Below, piece by piece: positions 22,701 to 34,795 of a DNA stretch of 64,000 bases (the first letter of the stretch is position 1; every line of letters starts with the position of its first letter). The position numbers were made by a program, and so were the translations under genes. The stretch spans positions 4,104,224 to 4,168,223 of the forward strand of contig JAJEKV010000035.1 in NCBI GenBank assembly GCA_021234155.1. Reading direction: 5' to 3'. The notes beneath the pieces are model-generated. The model was given only the letters and a program-made list of their open reading frames with translations, searched no databases and was not told the origin of the DNA. This stretch comes from Isoetes taiwanensis. Taxonomy: Eukaryota; Streptophyta; Lycopodiopsida; Isoetales; Isoetaceae.

Positions 22701-24453
22701 CCAGCAAATATGGTCCTCATCTGCTGGCAATTTGCATCAAAGCTTAAGAATGATGCCACGCTCCCAAACTTCTAATGCAGGTGCTGCCACTGCTGTTCAA
22801 AATCAAGTTCAGGATAGTCTTCAAGTTCCTTCCACAGGTAGCATGCGTCGGAGTACATTCAAAATTGTATCATTGTGACTAAGGCACTATGTTACTACTG
22901 CAGGAGGTGCAGGTGGAGAATGTGTGTCAGCATCCCAGAATTCTGGTGTCTCAACTTCAGCTTCTTGTCCAAATGAAAACACAACACATGTATCTCACAC
23001 TGAACCTGGGTTAGACAAATGTGAAGGGTTGGTGGGCAAGGTAATAGCTCATATTCACGTGTATTTGGGATGTGTGTTCTTGGATGTCATCTGTACTTAC
23101 ACGATGTTTTTACCATCTGGGTAGGATTCAAACTCAGAACTTAACAGAACGCAATGCAAGAATGAGCATGAGCAGTCTAGCTCATCTAGCAGTGCAAACA
23201 AAACCGAAGGAGGCACAGATACTGGAATTGCATCTCATGACTCTGGCATTGGGCTTGAAGAGGAGAAAACGAAGAGTCACGAAGGTATGGGGAATAAAGC
23301 TTCAGCTGGGGTTCCAGTTGGCCTTGGTCTTGGACCTTTACAACCTCTTAGCAAGGTTAGCCTCTACATCCACTTTGTCTTTTGATCTAGCAAAGGAGGG
23401 TCTCTTTACGGTTTTTTCCCATCTTTTGTAGCAGCGGAGACGTTCTCAGGTTCCGCGGCAACAAGAAAAATCTGTAGGCGCCGAAACCTCTAATGCTGCA
23501 ACTGCGGAAGGTCATGCTCCACCGGTCCAACTGCCTCAGCAGCTTCTTTCCCTGCTTGGTGGCATGTCAAATCAGGGGGAAAGACTTTCAGTATCCTCTC
23601 GAAGAGAAGCAGGTGAAAGTGCATTGGGAAACTCAAATATGGTAGAGAGCATGATGGGCTTAATGCGGTCTCCAGCCATGGGTAATATTCTTAGTCAGGT
23701 CATGAATACCATCGGAGATGGCCAGCAGGGACTAGGGACAGCATCTGGAAGTAATTCTGGAGAAGGACAAAATTTACAAGGATTTGATGTTGCCAATGTA
23801 TTGCAGCAAACTCTGCCACTGATGTCTCAGTTACTGGGTGGTGGTCTTGTCAATAGAGCAGAAACAGCAGCTTTGAGCCTGGGCGATGTGCCTCTAGCTG
23901 GAACTAACACTGAGGTGCTCGTTCTGTTCAGCATTAACTTTTAGTGTTTTAGAGTGTCGCATATGCATTAGAATAGAAGAATCGATATTTGAATTTAAAA
24001 TGAGGTCAGATACATGTTAATTTACTGGTAAGAATTCATCTTCATCACAATAACTGCACGTTATAGTAATGCATCTACATATTATAGTCTTATTTCGATA
24101 AATTCTAATTCCTAGACCTATAGGTTGACATGGCAGATATTGTTCAAAAGATTGAACATGGGGATGCACCTCGGGAGATATTGACTGGTGTGGTTCAGAA
24201 GGCTGCACAACTTTCAGGGACTAGCATGTCCAATGATGTGTTAATTACAGATGAACTTGCCAATGTAAGATTGTCTCATCTTTTCCTAATAGTGATATGC
24301 CTGTCCTTGATTGAAACCAATGCTTGATAATGGCAGGAATATATGCAGCTTCTACATCATGATATTGCAAATCATTCGAATTCAGAAGGAGAGGATGGTG
24401 ATCTTTCTGAGTTTTCTGAAGCATTACAACATGCTTCGAAGAAAGTGGCTTGA
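19721..24453 (+). CDS. BAG6-like: BAG6-like protein with N-terminal ubiquitin-like domain (16 exons)
   Basis: The exons I infer are 19,721-19,852, 20,446-20,563, 20,680-20,745, 20,853-20,983, 21,046-21,108, 21,197-21,277, 21,412-21,460, 21,560-21,822, 21,912-22,076, 22,145-22,216, 22,285-22,837, 22,904-23,040, 23,125-23,355, 23,432-23,914, 24,124-24,264 and 24,337-24,453. All introns are GT-AG and the sum, 2,802 bases, is a clean 933-codon frame. Residues 24-98 are a ubiquitin-like fold (VEIRIKTLDSATYTIRV, LICRGRVLKDDHLL, VEDGHTLHLVERQP). Residues 275-380 match the BAG6-specific helical region (RQEVQNFAHRTGN, LGALFMELGRTMLTLHMG). The rest is Pro/Ser/Gln-rich, low in order, with methionine-rich stretches (SMMGLMRSPAMGNILSQVMN). 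Animal BAG6 escorts exposed hydrophobic proteins to the proteasome or to membrane insertion; the plant role is inferred. Start is the first of two adjacent ATGs. Only the last exon end (TGA 24,451) could be mis-set. Confidence 0.92.
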
Positions 24454-24990
24454 TGTGATGACGATTCTTTGTTGGAGCAATATGTATGACAGCTACAACC
24501 GCTCTACCTTATCTGCAGATGAAACATGTAGGCAGCAAAGAATTATGTGGATTTCTTATACATGACCTGCGATTGGTGGATTTCCCATTGTAAAAAGTTT
24601 AGTCCCAACTACAGAGATAGAAGTTATTGTCAGTGACAGCATTGATGCTGGCAACTTATTTTTTGTGAAGAAACATGGTATATATGCAAATGAGATGGTT
24701 TGTACAATTATGAGATACCAATTTTTGCCAAGACGTTTAATCTATTTGAATCTGAGAACTCTGCCATTGTCCTAGGTGGTGATATTGATTTCAGAAGATT
24801 TGTAATGCATCACGTTGATCAGTTCAAAAAAGTCATTTAACAATTTAACCGAGGCAATTGGGTAAAATTTAAACCTCATAAAAATGTAATACGAAAACAA
24901 GTGGATAGCAATGAGAGCTGAGCTCAACAACATTGCATGGCTGCTGCGAACCAAAATCTTTATAAACTAGAAGTGCTATAAACTATAAAG
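24454..24990. other. 3' flank of the BAG6-like gene
   Basis: AT-rich, with no coding match. It probably includes the 3' UTR; AATAAA-like words are not clearly placed. Confidence 0.4.
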
Positions 24991-24991
24991 A

Positions 24992-26250
24992 ATGGAGAAA
25001 CTAGAAAAAGTGCTATTTGAAAAAGTTTGGATACATTCATCTTTCCCACTGCCACAAGATGTTGGAGATGAAAGCAATATTGTGGCTACACTATTTGAAA
25101 AAGTTTGTATACATTTATCTTTCCCACTACCAAAGATGTTGGAAATGAAAGCAATATTGGGGTTAAACAGGGGTGTCCTTTGTCACCTACCTTGTTCAGC
25201 ATTTTTATCAATGAACTAGAAGAGTGGATCTCTAGTAATGGAGGAAACGAAGCAACACTCATGTGGTATGCAATATTTCTGTTCTTATATGCTGATGATG
25301 TAGTCATTTTCTGCATGGGGGGTCACAAAAACATTTAGCCGCTCTAGCAGTTTTTTGTGGCTCGACATATATGAGCGTTAATCTATCCAAAACAAAAATT
25401 ATGATATTTGGCACTCAAAAGATGGACAAGTATAACTTTCACTATAAGGGGGAAAAAGTGGACATAGTATCTACCTATAAATACCTAGGCCTGCTAGTAG
25501 ATCAGTCCTATAATAGATAAGATGAATTTTTATGAATAAGGCTGTGGATCAAAGAGTAATGGTGGGCTAAAAGCCTTGTTTGCTATGCAGAGGCAAAGTA
25601 GGAATGCAGATATTGTTGATTTTGGGATAAAGAATTGTTTTGCTCCTTGGTTCAGCAGGCAGTTTTATATGGTTGTGCAATGTGGGGACTTGGTTTATCA
25701 TTGGACATATGGAAGAGAGTAGAGAAAGTACAAAAGAAATTCCTACTTGCTGAAATGGGAGTATAGATACCTTATGCTATGCTACTTGCAGAGGCGAAGC
25801 CCTAAGCCACACAATCATTTATGTGTTAAAATTGCATGCTTTGAATGACCAAGCTCTACCGCAGATTGGTATGAAGCACAATGAAAATAAGGGATGGTAC
25901 GCCGACTTCCTTAAATAGCTTAAAAGATGGAACATCGACGTTTAGGATATCCCATCGCAGGCATTGCAGACAAGAGTATACATATGGGGCAAGAGTCATG
26001 GCATTTCATGATGTCCAGCCTATCCTGATTTGAGAAACCATCATGCGATTTGGGCAACACTTTCGTCGAATTTTTCCGGCTCCCTGCGATAAATTCCTAA
26101 CAGATGCCCTAGAATTGAGAGAACAATATGTACGGGGCAATAAGGCACTTTTAGAGAATTATGAATCATGTTTAGGAGAGGAGACCGGTACTCTTCCGAC
26201 TGTGAGAGAGACTATATGAATTTTATGGAGGCTAAAATCTCTAGTTGTAT
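24992..26250 (+). mobile_element. LINE fragment B (reverse transcriptase), + strand
   Basis: About 25,160-25,310 encodes GVKQGCPLSPTLFSIFINEL and LFLYADDVVIF, the two central RT blocks including the YADD active site. It continues after a frame change with YMSVNLSKTKIMIFGT and VSTYKYLGLLVDQS, the blocks that follow in LINE RTs. Later text to about 26,250 still resembles the ORF2 C-terminal half but is frame-broken. No endonuclease and no tail are visible, so this is a truncated internal piece. Its sequence differs from LINE A and LINE C. Confidence 0.85.
25013..25167 (+). repeat. 78-bp tandem duplication at the start of LINE fragment B
   Basis: CTATTTGAAAAAGTTTGGAT at 25,013 recurs as CTATTTGAAAAAGTTTGTAT at 25,091. 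Both are followed by a CTTTCCCACT block and a GATGAAAGCAATATTG-like block, giving a period of 78 bases. Confidence 0.8.
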
Positions 26251-27237
26251 AGAAATATGTCTCATAGAACCTAGTAGGCAAAAATAGTCAAATAATCCTT
26301 GTAAACATAAAATAAGAAATATCAACATAATAGAAAAAACCTTGAAAAACCTCCAGCGGGGCTGATCATGCGTGCCAGGTGACAATAAACCTCTATACCA
26401 AGGAGGGGTTGGTCACGCACGCCACATGAAAATATATAACTTCTGAAAAAAACTTGAAAAAAAAACTCCAGAGGAGCTGGTCATGTGTGCCACGCGACAA
26501 AAAACCTCTATAACAAGAAGGGGCTGGTCAAGCGTGCCAGGCGCATATAAATAACAATAACTTTTTAAAAAAAGAGGGACATTATTAAAAAAATTAACAT
26601 AGATGGCACCACCTGAGTCGATGGTCCACGAATAAGAGGAAAACAAAAAGGCCGGACGGGAGGGTTTGTCCAATGAGAAGAACACTGAATGCGAAAAAAC
26701 GGGAAAAGATCGAATATATATCGCTCGCCCTCTCACGAGAATCTCGATCCTATGGTGTGGATCGATCTGCAAGATCATTACTCTCAAAGAGTATAATATT
26801 ATACTATATACAATGGAAATACTTCACGCTATAATAAACCATAGTATCAAGGCCTTTAACTCCATTCGGACTCTCAATTGCGCAATAATCTTTCATACCT
26901 CAAGTCTATCTGTTTACATCATGAAACACGTGGAATTAGTCCTAAAATCTAAGTGGTAGTTTGAGGCATTTAGAAAATGCACAATGTATGATGTAACAAT
27001 CACAGGAATTGTTCTTAGATTTAGATACTCACCTGAGAATCCCTTTATGCTAGAAATGCAATATTAGTACATAACATGAACAATGATAATAAGACGTACA
27101 TTATGAGAAATATCCAAACATCGTCACATCATCCAAATACATTATAAATGCACGTGCCATAACCATAGAAGACTCATCCTTCCTATATAAAGCAGTGTCC
27201 TATTTCTGTTCTCATCTATTTTCTTCCTTAAAAATTA
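26251..27237. repeat. AT-rich spacer with diverged tandem units
   Basis: Between 26,345 and 26,545 a motif of the form GGGGCTGGTCAnGCGTGCCA recurs about four times, alternating with ACCTCTATAacAAG, giving a mixed repeat of about 60 bases. No gene match otherwise. Confidence 0.5.
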
Positions 27238-27493
27238 CCACAACATGACATGTGTGTAGACTCATTCATTGCGGGATTTATGGCGGACAATCATGACACC
27301 TATATAATTATTTTTTTGTTTTCATACATTTTCTTCCTTCAAAATTACTTGGATGAGACACCTACACATGCTTATTTATTAGGAAGGATTTTGTGACGTC
27401 GACATCTCATTTATTACAGAGGATTTTGCGACGTCGACCTTTAGACATTAAATGAAACCGATGGACTGATTTATTGCAGAAGATTTACACTTA
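27238..27493 (+). repeat. 256-bp repeat unit, left copy (split by the outer element)
   Basis: This unit starts CCACAACATGACATGTGTG and ends GCAGAAGATTTACACTTAC. The same unit continues after the outer element at 50,492-50,745. Inside are two GGATTTTGTGACGTCGAC-like boxes about 37 bases apart and a repeat of TTCTTCCTT at 27,221 and 27,331, so older, shorter repeats are nested in it. Confidence 0.85.
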
Positions 27494-27498
27494 CCACA

Positions 27499-29113
27499 TG
27501 TGACGTTCATATTTATACGCCTATTTAAGTATAAATACATGACACGTCACTATGAATAATTAATGGCACATTAATTATTTTATAAGCTAAGGTTAGCTAT
27601 GTTAATAATTAAATTATAAAGGTGGAAACCTAACCTAAAACCCTAATTCGAATTTAGGGCTTATCCTAATATTAAAAAGGGCTAAAATACCAAATTAGTT
27701 AATTAATGACATGCCACCTGGCCCAAATCGATTGGGCAAGGCAGGGTTTCCATTTTGGACACCCAAATTAGGGCTTTTGTGCCCCAATTCGAATGAGGAG
27801 CAATTGGAGATGGAGGAGGAGAGCGCCCAAGCTGTTGCTGAGCGCCCAAGCTGTTGCTGAATGCCCAAGCTGTTGGTGAACACCCAAGTTGCTGAAAGAT
27901 GGAAGCGCCCCATGATAACGGATCTAGCAGAAACTCAGGTTAGTGGGTAGTCTAATTTGAGCTTCTAGGATAGCGTCTCAGTTAGTCTTCTCTGGCTACT
28001 TGTGTTAGGATTAACCCTTCTTTGATATTTGGGATGATATTTCGATTATGGAATATGCTTGGTTATAGATGGATGGATGAATCTATGATAGTATCTCTGT
28101 TAGCCTTCCGTAAAGCAGGGATTAAAGGGGGGTAGAGACCTCTGAGCCCATGTATTGTAGTATGCTCCTAGATAGAACCCTGTATTATTCCCATTAGTTG
28201 CGGCCTGTGCACAAGAGACCACCGAGTCATGGATGCTATGGGATTGCTTAGCACCAGAGAAGGGACGCAGTGGTGAAGTGGGGGTGGGGTCTTGCACGAA
28301 CATACAAGGCTCCTGGGACTCCTACAGTGGGCTAGGCCTGATAGCCAGTCACGTAGAGGGCCGAGTATGGGTCTGACACTCCCTGGGTGCAGAGGTGTGA
28401 CCCGTATGGGGCATCCTGTACTTTGAGTAGATTTAGGGTGAGTAAGTCAGGTACGGATGCGGGGGTCGCTGATGCGGCACGTATTCTCTAGCTCACCCAT
28501 GGAACCGCTGCGATCCTGGAAGGGGACACTTCCCTGACCTGCATCATCGGACCAGGGCTTCATGAACCCTGGAGTAGGCTCGAAGGGTGATACCTTGAGT
28601 CTGCGTCTCCGGAAGGCTATAGTGATGCCATAGCATGATTCGACTCATCTGCAAAGTGTGCATAGGAGGGGCGGATGGAGTGGACAACCCTAGCCGATGT
28701 TCTACGCCAGCCAACGCCATGTCAAGATTCGGTCTGCTGATCTCTTGAGACCTAGCCGTCAGTCGATCCTCACTGGAGTCTGAGCCGGGGTAGAACCATG
28801 GGTTTGGGGTGTTTTCCCTAGTGTTAAATGCATATTCTTTGTTGTTGTCACTTGGATGGATGTGCCACCCCTCGTGGTGGTATTTTATGATATGATTATG
28901 CTGTGTGCTAACATTGTATTCACGCTTCCGCGACATAGGAGCCCCATTGAAGGCATGGGCCGAATGACCCCTCTGTGTCCTTCACTCGAGCATCTTCCTA
29001 TAGATGGCCCGAGTTAGATGGAGGGCCCTGCTTGTGGCGAGTTGGTCGCCATGGGAGGGGAAAGTCCCCGTATGTATACGTCAGAGTGTCGTATATGTTC
29101 AGGGAGCGTCACA
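27499..29113 (+). repeat. 5' LTR of the outer element
   Basis: TGTGACGTTCATATTTATAC opens it and GGAGCGTCACA closes it. A 19- to 21-base tandem repeat (GCGCCCAAGCTGTTGCTGA and variants, four copies) lies at 27,823-27,895. Differences from the 3' LTR include a small insertion pair at 28,255-28,270 and a few indels near 28,455 and 28,525. Confidence 0.95.
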
Positions 29114-29114
29114 G

Positions 29115-29127
29115 TGGTATCAGAGCC
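29115..29127 (+). promoter_or_regulatory. Primer-binding site of the outer element (tRNA-Met)
   Basis: TGGTATCAGAGCC starts one base after the LTR. It is the same primer type as in the small LTR at 9,206-9,580. Confidence 0.93.
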
Positions 29128-30709
29128 ATGATTTTGGTTGATCGGAATCATAGCACTGACTAAATATTTAACCCGTTAGTTCGGTAGTTGAGTGGGAGTT
29201 TAAGCTATTTGGACTGCTTAACTTTTTGGTGATTTAGTTTTGTGCTAGGTGGATGTAATAAATTGTGAGTTTTAGGAAGTTTAGGGCGATTTTGGAGGGA
29301 AAAAGTTGTGACTGGAGGACCCAAGTTTAGATGGGCCATAACTTTTTGTAGGTAGCTTAGATGAAGGCGAAAATGGTTCCAATGGATCGGGCACCTCCCA
29401 AATACCCTAGGGGGCACGTTTTCCGAGGTCGAAATAGCAACACCAAGGCAAAAAGTCCAAAGGGGCGCTGCTGTCGGATAGGGTGTTTGTTTCGAAAAGT
29501 TATTAGCGTATAACGCTAACAGCGCCCCAATACGGTCCGCCGTATAAAAATACGCATCCGTTTTAAAAAAAAAAAAAAGTTTTTTCTCTTCCGCCCACAT
29601 TTTAAACCCGTGACCTTCCACTTCCAACCCAACACTCTTTCCATCTTGCCAACAATCTTTATGTAAGATATATATGTATGTAATATTCTATTTTGTCCAG
29701 TTAGCAGTTCTTTTGAGAAAAAGGTACATCATGGGATTGAACCCCTGACCTTCTGCACCCAAGCCAACACCTTTACCAATAAGCTCGATCTACATGGGCA
29801 GTTGCATAAACCTCCCCCACAAAGTAATAAACAGCATTCATGTTGTTAGGTCTTCCTTCACAATATGTTCAGGTTGAAATCTGATTTTTATTTGTACAAT
29901 ATTGAACACCCTGTATATATTTATTTGCATGCATGTACAAAACATCTCTCTTTCACAGGTCACTCAGACCTTTTGTTAATGGTATCATCTGTATGAATCT
30001 GGATTTTCTTGCTTGATGGTGTATAAAAATGCTTCCACAGCTGTACAGTCATCATGGATAAGAAGATGCAATCAGTGCAGCTCCAATGCCAGAACCATCT
30101 TTTGAAAGCTCTAGTATAAAATGCTTAGCTTTCTCCTCTCCAAGAAGCTCAACAATAGCATCCTTCGGATACTCCTATACTTTCACCAAAAGTACATTGA
30201 CGGATGCACTCAAAACTCTACAACATACATTGACTATATCAACAAAGGCCAGAATCAAAGAATAAAATAAAAGCAGATACAAATAAAACAAGCAAAAATG
30301 CAACAGAAAGACTACATTCGCTGCCGCTATCATGCGGAATAGAAGATCCGAAGTCCCAGGAATAACAAAACAAGGCAATCCAAAAACTCTGCTGCAGCAT
30401 ACAATAGGACTACGAGATTTCACAATTTAGCAGCTTGCAGCTACTGATCTATGTGTTTTTGTTATTTCCAGCTTTGTTATTAGTGGATGCTATTTCAGTT
30501 CTAAATCCCCATGGCACGTGACAGGCAGTCATTGGCTGAATCATAAAGCTGTCTTATGATCTGCTCTATGCATCATAATCTGATCAATTTTCAAAATTTC
30601 TGGTTTGATCCAAAGCACTTAGCAGGCCAAAATTCTTAATACTCTGGAAGAAATTTCTCCCTGGAGTTCATTCATTTCGACAAGATAATTGACAGGAAAT
30701 GCAGATCCA
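29128..30709. other. Outer element leader, non-coding, with two SINE-like motifs
   Basis: No gag is found. Two stretches read on the - strand as tRNA-like: 29,653-29,600 and 29,779-29,733 (listed separately). The rest, including poly(A) at 29,562-29,579, shows nothing assignable. Confidence 0.45.
29733..29779 (-). ncRNA. tRNA-like box A/box B pair (possible SINE head)
   Basis: On the - strand, TTGGTAAAGGTGTTGG (box A-like) is followed by GGGTTCAATCCC (box B-like) at a spacing close to that in tRNA genes. A weaker pair with TTGGCAAGATGGAAAGAGTG and GGTTTAAAAT lies at 29,653-29,600. tRNA-derived SINEs begin this way; there is no clear tail or target duplication, and no full cloverleaf. Confidence 0.4.
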
Positions 30710-31070
30710 GATGTCCAGATGTATGGCAAATGTGGTGAATTAGAAGAGGCACAGAGAGTGTTTCAGGAAATGGATACGCAGAATTCCTACTCTTATAATA
30801 TCATGATTACAGCTTATATTGAGCATGGACATCTGAGCTAGGCTATTGGGATTTTTGAGCAAATGCCTTGTCAAGATGTGGTGTCATCTACAGCCACTAT
30901 CACTGCCTATGCAAAGCATGGCCAGCTTGAGAAGGCATTTTCGATTTTTCAGCAAATGCCTCATCAAAATTCGTTATCTCATGATTGCAGCATACATCAA
31001 ATGTGGACAGCTAAAGACAGCCCTAAATCTCTTTGAAAATATGCCTGAAGAGATGTGACATCATGGAATA
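30710..31070 (+). pseudogene. Captured PPR (pentatricopeptide repeat) fragment
   Basis: About 3.5 PPR motifs are readable: MYGKCGELEEAQRVFQEMD, NIMITAYIEHGHLS then a stop, AIGIFEQMPCQDVVSSTATI, TAYAKHGQLEKAFSIFQQMP. After a frame change come AAYIKCGQLKTALNLFENMP and DVTSWN. Alternating motif lengths suit the PLS class, whose members bind and often edit organellar RNA in plants. No start, no targeting peptide and no terminal domain are present, and it is interrupted by a stop and a frameshift. Lying wholly inside the outer LTR element and on its strand, it is probably a host gene piece picked up by the element. Confidence 0.85.
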
Positions 31071-31099
31071 TCACAGAATGGCTACTTAAAGTGTTCAAC

Positions 31100-34000
31100 C
31101 CAAAGAGGCAAACTGGTTAAAGCTTATACCAAAAAGCAAAAATCATCAAAACAAACAGAGACATCATAGGAAGTAGTCGCCCTAAAAGTCAAGAAAGCAT
31201 TTCGTAAACACGAAGAAATCGAGCAAAATACTTACAAGAAATAGTCGCCTTTCTACAGCGGCGATAAATGTTTGAATCTGCAAGAAAAAAAACAGTTTCA
31301 AATGAACCACATATGAGGTTTAGAAAATAATACAAGTCGAATAGAGTAGAACCTGAGAAACATAGAAGGAAGGATCATTCGGCCGGACTATACACCTTGA
31401 GTACTCTGTTTTGAACTTTTTGCTTCGATCTGCAAAATCCGAAGCTCTCCTTCAACAAACAACTGGTCTTCAAAATCAGAATCGCAACTAGTCTTCAAAA
31501 CCTGGCACTGGTATTCAAAAGGGAATGGGAATCGAAACTGGTCTACTGCTCTTCAAAATCGGGCGCTCCTGCTATGGCTTCAAGAATGCCCGGAAAAAAT
31601 AAAGCATGCAACAGAAATAGAATTGCATACGAAAATATGAAAATAGGAAAGATTAATTCTAGCGGTAGACATTAATTTTAGGTTATTACGAATGGTGTTA
31701 ACGTAGATAAAAAAATAGCATAAACTAAAATAGATTTTGGGATTCTATGGAAACCTCCCCAAGTTAGCAAAATTGGAAACCTCCCCAGGCTTCATGGAAA
31801 GCTGGGGAGGTTTCCAAGAATGAAAATTTGGGAGGTTTCCATTTCTTGGGACCCTAACCAAATTTGGGCGTATATAATTTGAGCGGATCGTTTTCTAATA
31901 TTTATAGTGCATTTAATCCATATACAAATTAGAGGCGTGCCTTTGATAAACCCACGTTGGGGAGGCAACAACTCCACCGGAGCAAGCTCTTTTCGCCATA
32001 GCCGCCGGAGCAAGCTCTCTCGAGTCGACCTCTCTCTGCCATAGTCAACCGGATAACTGTTAACCATATATAAAGCTAGTATCCCCTAGGAATAAACCGA
32101 CCAAATGACACGACGTAATCTAGCAAGTCCAGCCAACTTGTTATGACAACATCAACTCACTTGGTGGGACTAATTCCGGAATTTAATTAACAACGACAGG
32201 GCAACTTTCTAGGATAGCAGCGTGTATTATATCCTTGGATATTCTTTAGGCGACGATAATAATGTCCAGTTATCGGCGTTCCTCCGTCTATAACTTTAAT
32301 TATTTTTTTTCCTTTGGTAGATCCCTTGATAACACAATTTCTTCGGGCCTTGCCATGATCCAATCCATACTACATTCATATGCTTTATATTAGACCTTAT
32401 TCGACGTTATATAAGTAATGTTTTATAGACATAACTATAATTAACGTTGTCTCTCTCTAGTGTCTAAACCTTGCCTCATCTCAATTCCCAGAGAAAGAAT
32501 TTCTTTTCGCCCAACCAACTGGGGACTGCCATGCAGCACCCCTCTAGACCATGGGTTACTTCTTCTCAATGGTCGTGTTTTTTTTATGGACCATTTTCCC
32601 AGACCACGGTACAAACTTTGTACTACGTAGTGAGTGTTTGTGTTAGAACCCCCCACAATAATGTCAACACTTTGTGCCAAACTTCACCGTCTATATGGAT
32701 GTGATTAATTATCTGTGCCACACGCCTGTCAAAGTGACAGCAGTCTACCCTCTTTTGGAGTTGTTCTCCCGTACATTCCAATGCCACCCAACCATTGTTG
32801 ATTACTCACCTCCTTCGAGGGTACCTAGATAAGGTCCGAGCAAAATGTTTCCAACCATTACTTTAATACCTAAACGTCTTTAGGTTCTGCAAATGAACTT
32901 ACATATTCCAAGGAATTATGTGAATATCCCAAAGGACAGTACCATGTGGCATGACATATAAATGCTATCTACCCATCTATCTATTTATTAAAAACGTCCT
33001 TCATGTCACCATCTTGTCTTAGGACATGAACGCCCTCTTCCCTAAGCCATGCACCAAATCTTTACATAAGTTTTTCAGCTCTTGCTGCCTCTCAAGCCAG
33101 AAATCTACCTTTGCATAATAGGGAAGATCAGCCTTGAAGTTATGCCATTCATCCAACAATCGTGAAGGCAATAACCTTCCTATATAGGTCCTCCCCTTCC
33201 TCAATACGGTTTCTACGTCTATGGCCGATTTTCAGTCGTCCGGCCTTTATGCCTAGCACAACGTATCCAATTCACCCTTTGTTGTGACCTTTATTCGGTA
33301 GAGTCACCAATCCAATTACTCTTTTACATATCCGTTAACCGTCTTGTAGCTTCTAAGCCGCTATTATATGCTCCTTCTGTTGTCAACCCACCTATCATTG
33401 GAGGTTATGATTCAACATTGTCCTCAACCTGGAAATGTTAACATTTCTCTGTCATGATGCTATAACGCTGTTCTGCCATTCCAAATAACTTGGCATCCTC
33501 ATTTAAGCCATAGTCATGGCCTAAGAGCGGGTGAGCCTTTGTAAATTACCTGGAGTCATCAAGGTGCTTGCCTTGTATTTTGTGAGCCTTTCTACAATTA
33601 CCTACGTTTAATATAACCCGGGCTTGTATCAATGTTCGAGTCCTGTATATGTTAACTCGCACCCCCATGTAACCCATGGCGTCACCGCTGCCTGGTCCAG
33701 GTATGGATCATATGGGAACGCTAGTCTTAGGTGTCTATGCAAGACACATTCGAACATTTAGCAGGTAACTGCTATTCGCTACTTATCCTGGAATTGTACT
33801 ATTGTACTACTCAAACCCACTACCTTAAGCTTTATTCTATTGGCCGTTGACATTTATTTCAAGTGCCAACTACCACATCATACCCTAGCATGCAACGGAT
33901 TGACGGTCCTTTGCACATTTTGAACGTATCTCCAGACCCTTCATCAGTAACTTTAGGATACGCTCGTCTTTCTCTCCTTGTGTCGCCACCTACATTACCT

Positions 34001-34790
34001 CCCTAAGATGTTTATCGTATGTGTACATGGTATGTACATAATAAACATATCTCCACATCCCACAATGCTAGAGCTCTGCTCTAACTTAGTTAAACTATAA
34101 CCGTCATAGTTCTTTCAAACAAACCCATTGCCTTTGTACCTTTACGATGTGGCTTCGCCACCTATTTCCCAAATCGACAGGGGCCGACTCTATGTTGGAC
34201 TTGTATATGCTGCCTATAATTTGATAGGGTCCCTAGTTATTTCAACCATTCCTTTAGTGCCTTATGGTACTTTAACCCCGTACATAACCTATGATTTCCC
34301 CCACGAGATTATGCCATAATTTCGAGGGCTATTACCTCACATGCAGAGCTTTTCTAAAGGCTTCTTTCACTAAGGATCCTTTGTGTCCTCCATATTACCC
34401 ATGCTTAGTTACACTTAACCTATTTTTCTTAAGTTATCATGTGGATTTCAGCTTTTGATCAGCTTCAAATGCTGTCGTCTTTGGCTCCCTCATAATGAAG
34501 TCGAGGCACTAAAACCTCCTGGTCTACCCAATGTTTCAATCTTCGTTAGTAACCGCCATATGGTTATCCAATTCCTTACCCTCTTAAGCGTTTCAAACTC
34601 ATAATCTCTAGTCTATGCCTCACGGCAACGGATCCTCCACCTTCTACTTCAGTACCTATAATTGTCCCCGTGAGTAGGGTAACTCTTAGGATATATGGAC
34701 TATTGGTCTAGATAATCTCACTCCTTGTAATCTATACACCTCGTCTTGATTTTTTTTATCGGCACTTAGAGTTCCTATATATTGCCTCTT
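31100..34790. other. Outer element internal DNA, non-coding
   Basis: AT-rich to about 32,100, then pyrimidine-rich on the + strand to 34,790. A 61-codon - strand ORF at 33,204-33,019 (with LPSRLLDEWHNF and ERQQELKNLCKDL) looks protein-like but begins with an ATG after several stops and matches no family I know. Confidence 0.4.
31748..31842. repeat. Doubly nested palindrome
   Basis: TGGAAACCTCCCCA occurs at 31,748 and 31,774, and its reverse complement at 31,803-31,816 and (one base short) at 31,828-31,842. The two outer and two inner arms can pair as a stem inside a stem around a short loop. It could be a small mobile hairpin, or a protein-binding site cluster. Confidence 0.75.
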
Positions 34791-34795
34791 CTCGG

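Noticed and set aside
29733-29779. Functional tRNA gene
   Set aside because: Only the two internal boxes match; no acceptor or anticodon stem can be formed.
33019-33204. 61-codon - strand ORF as a gene
   Set aside because: Surrounded by stops, no family recognised, lies in non-coding element DNA.
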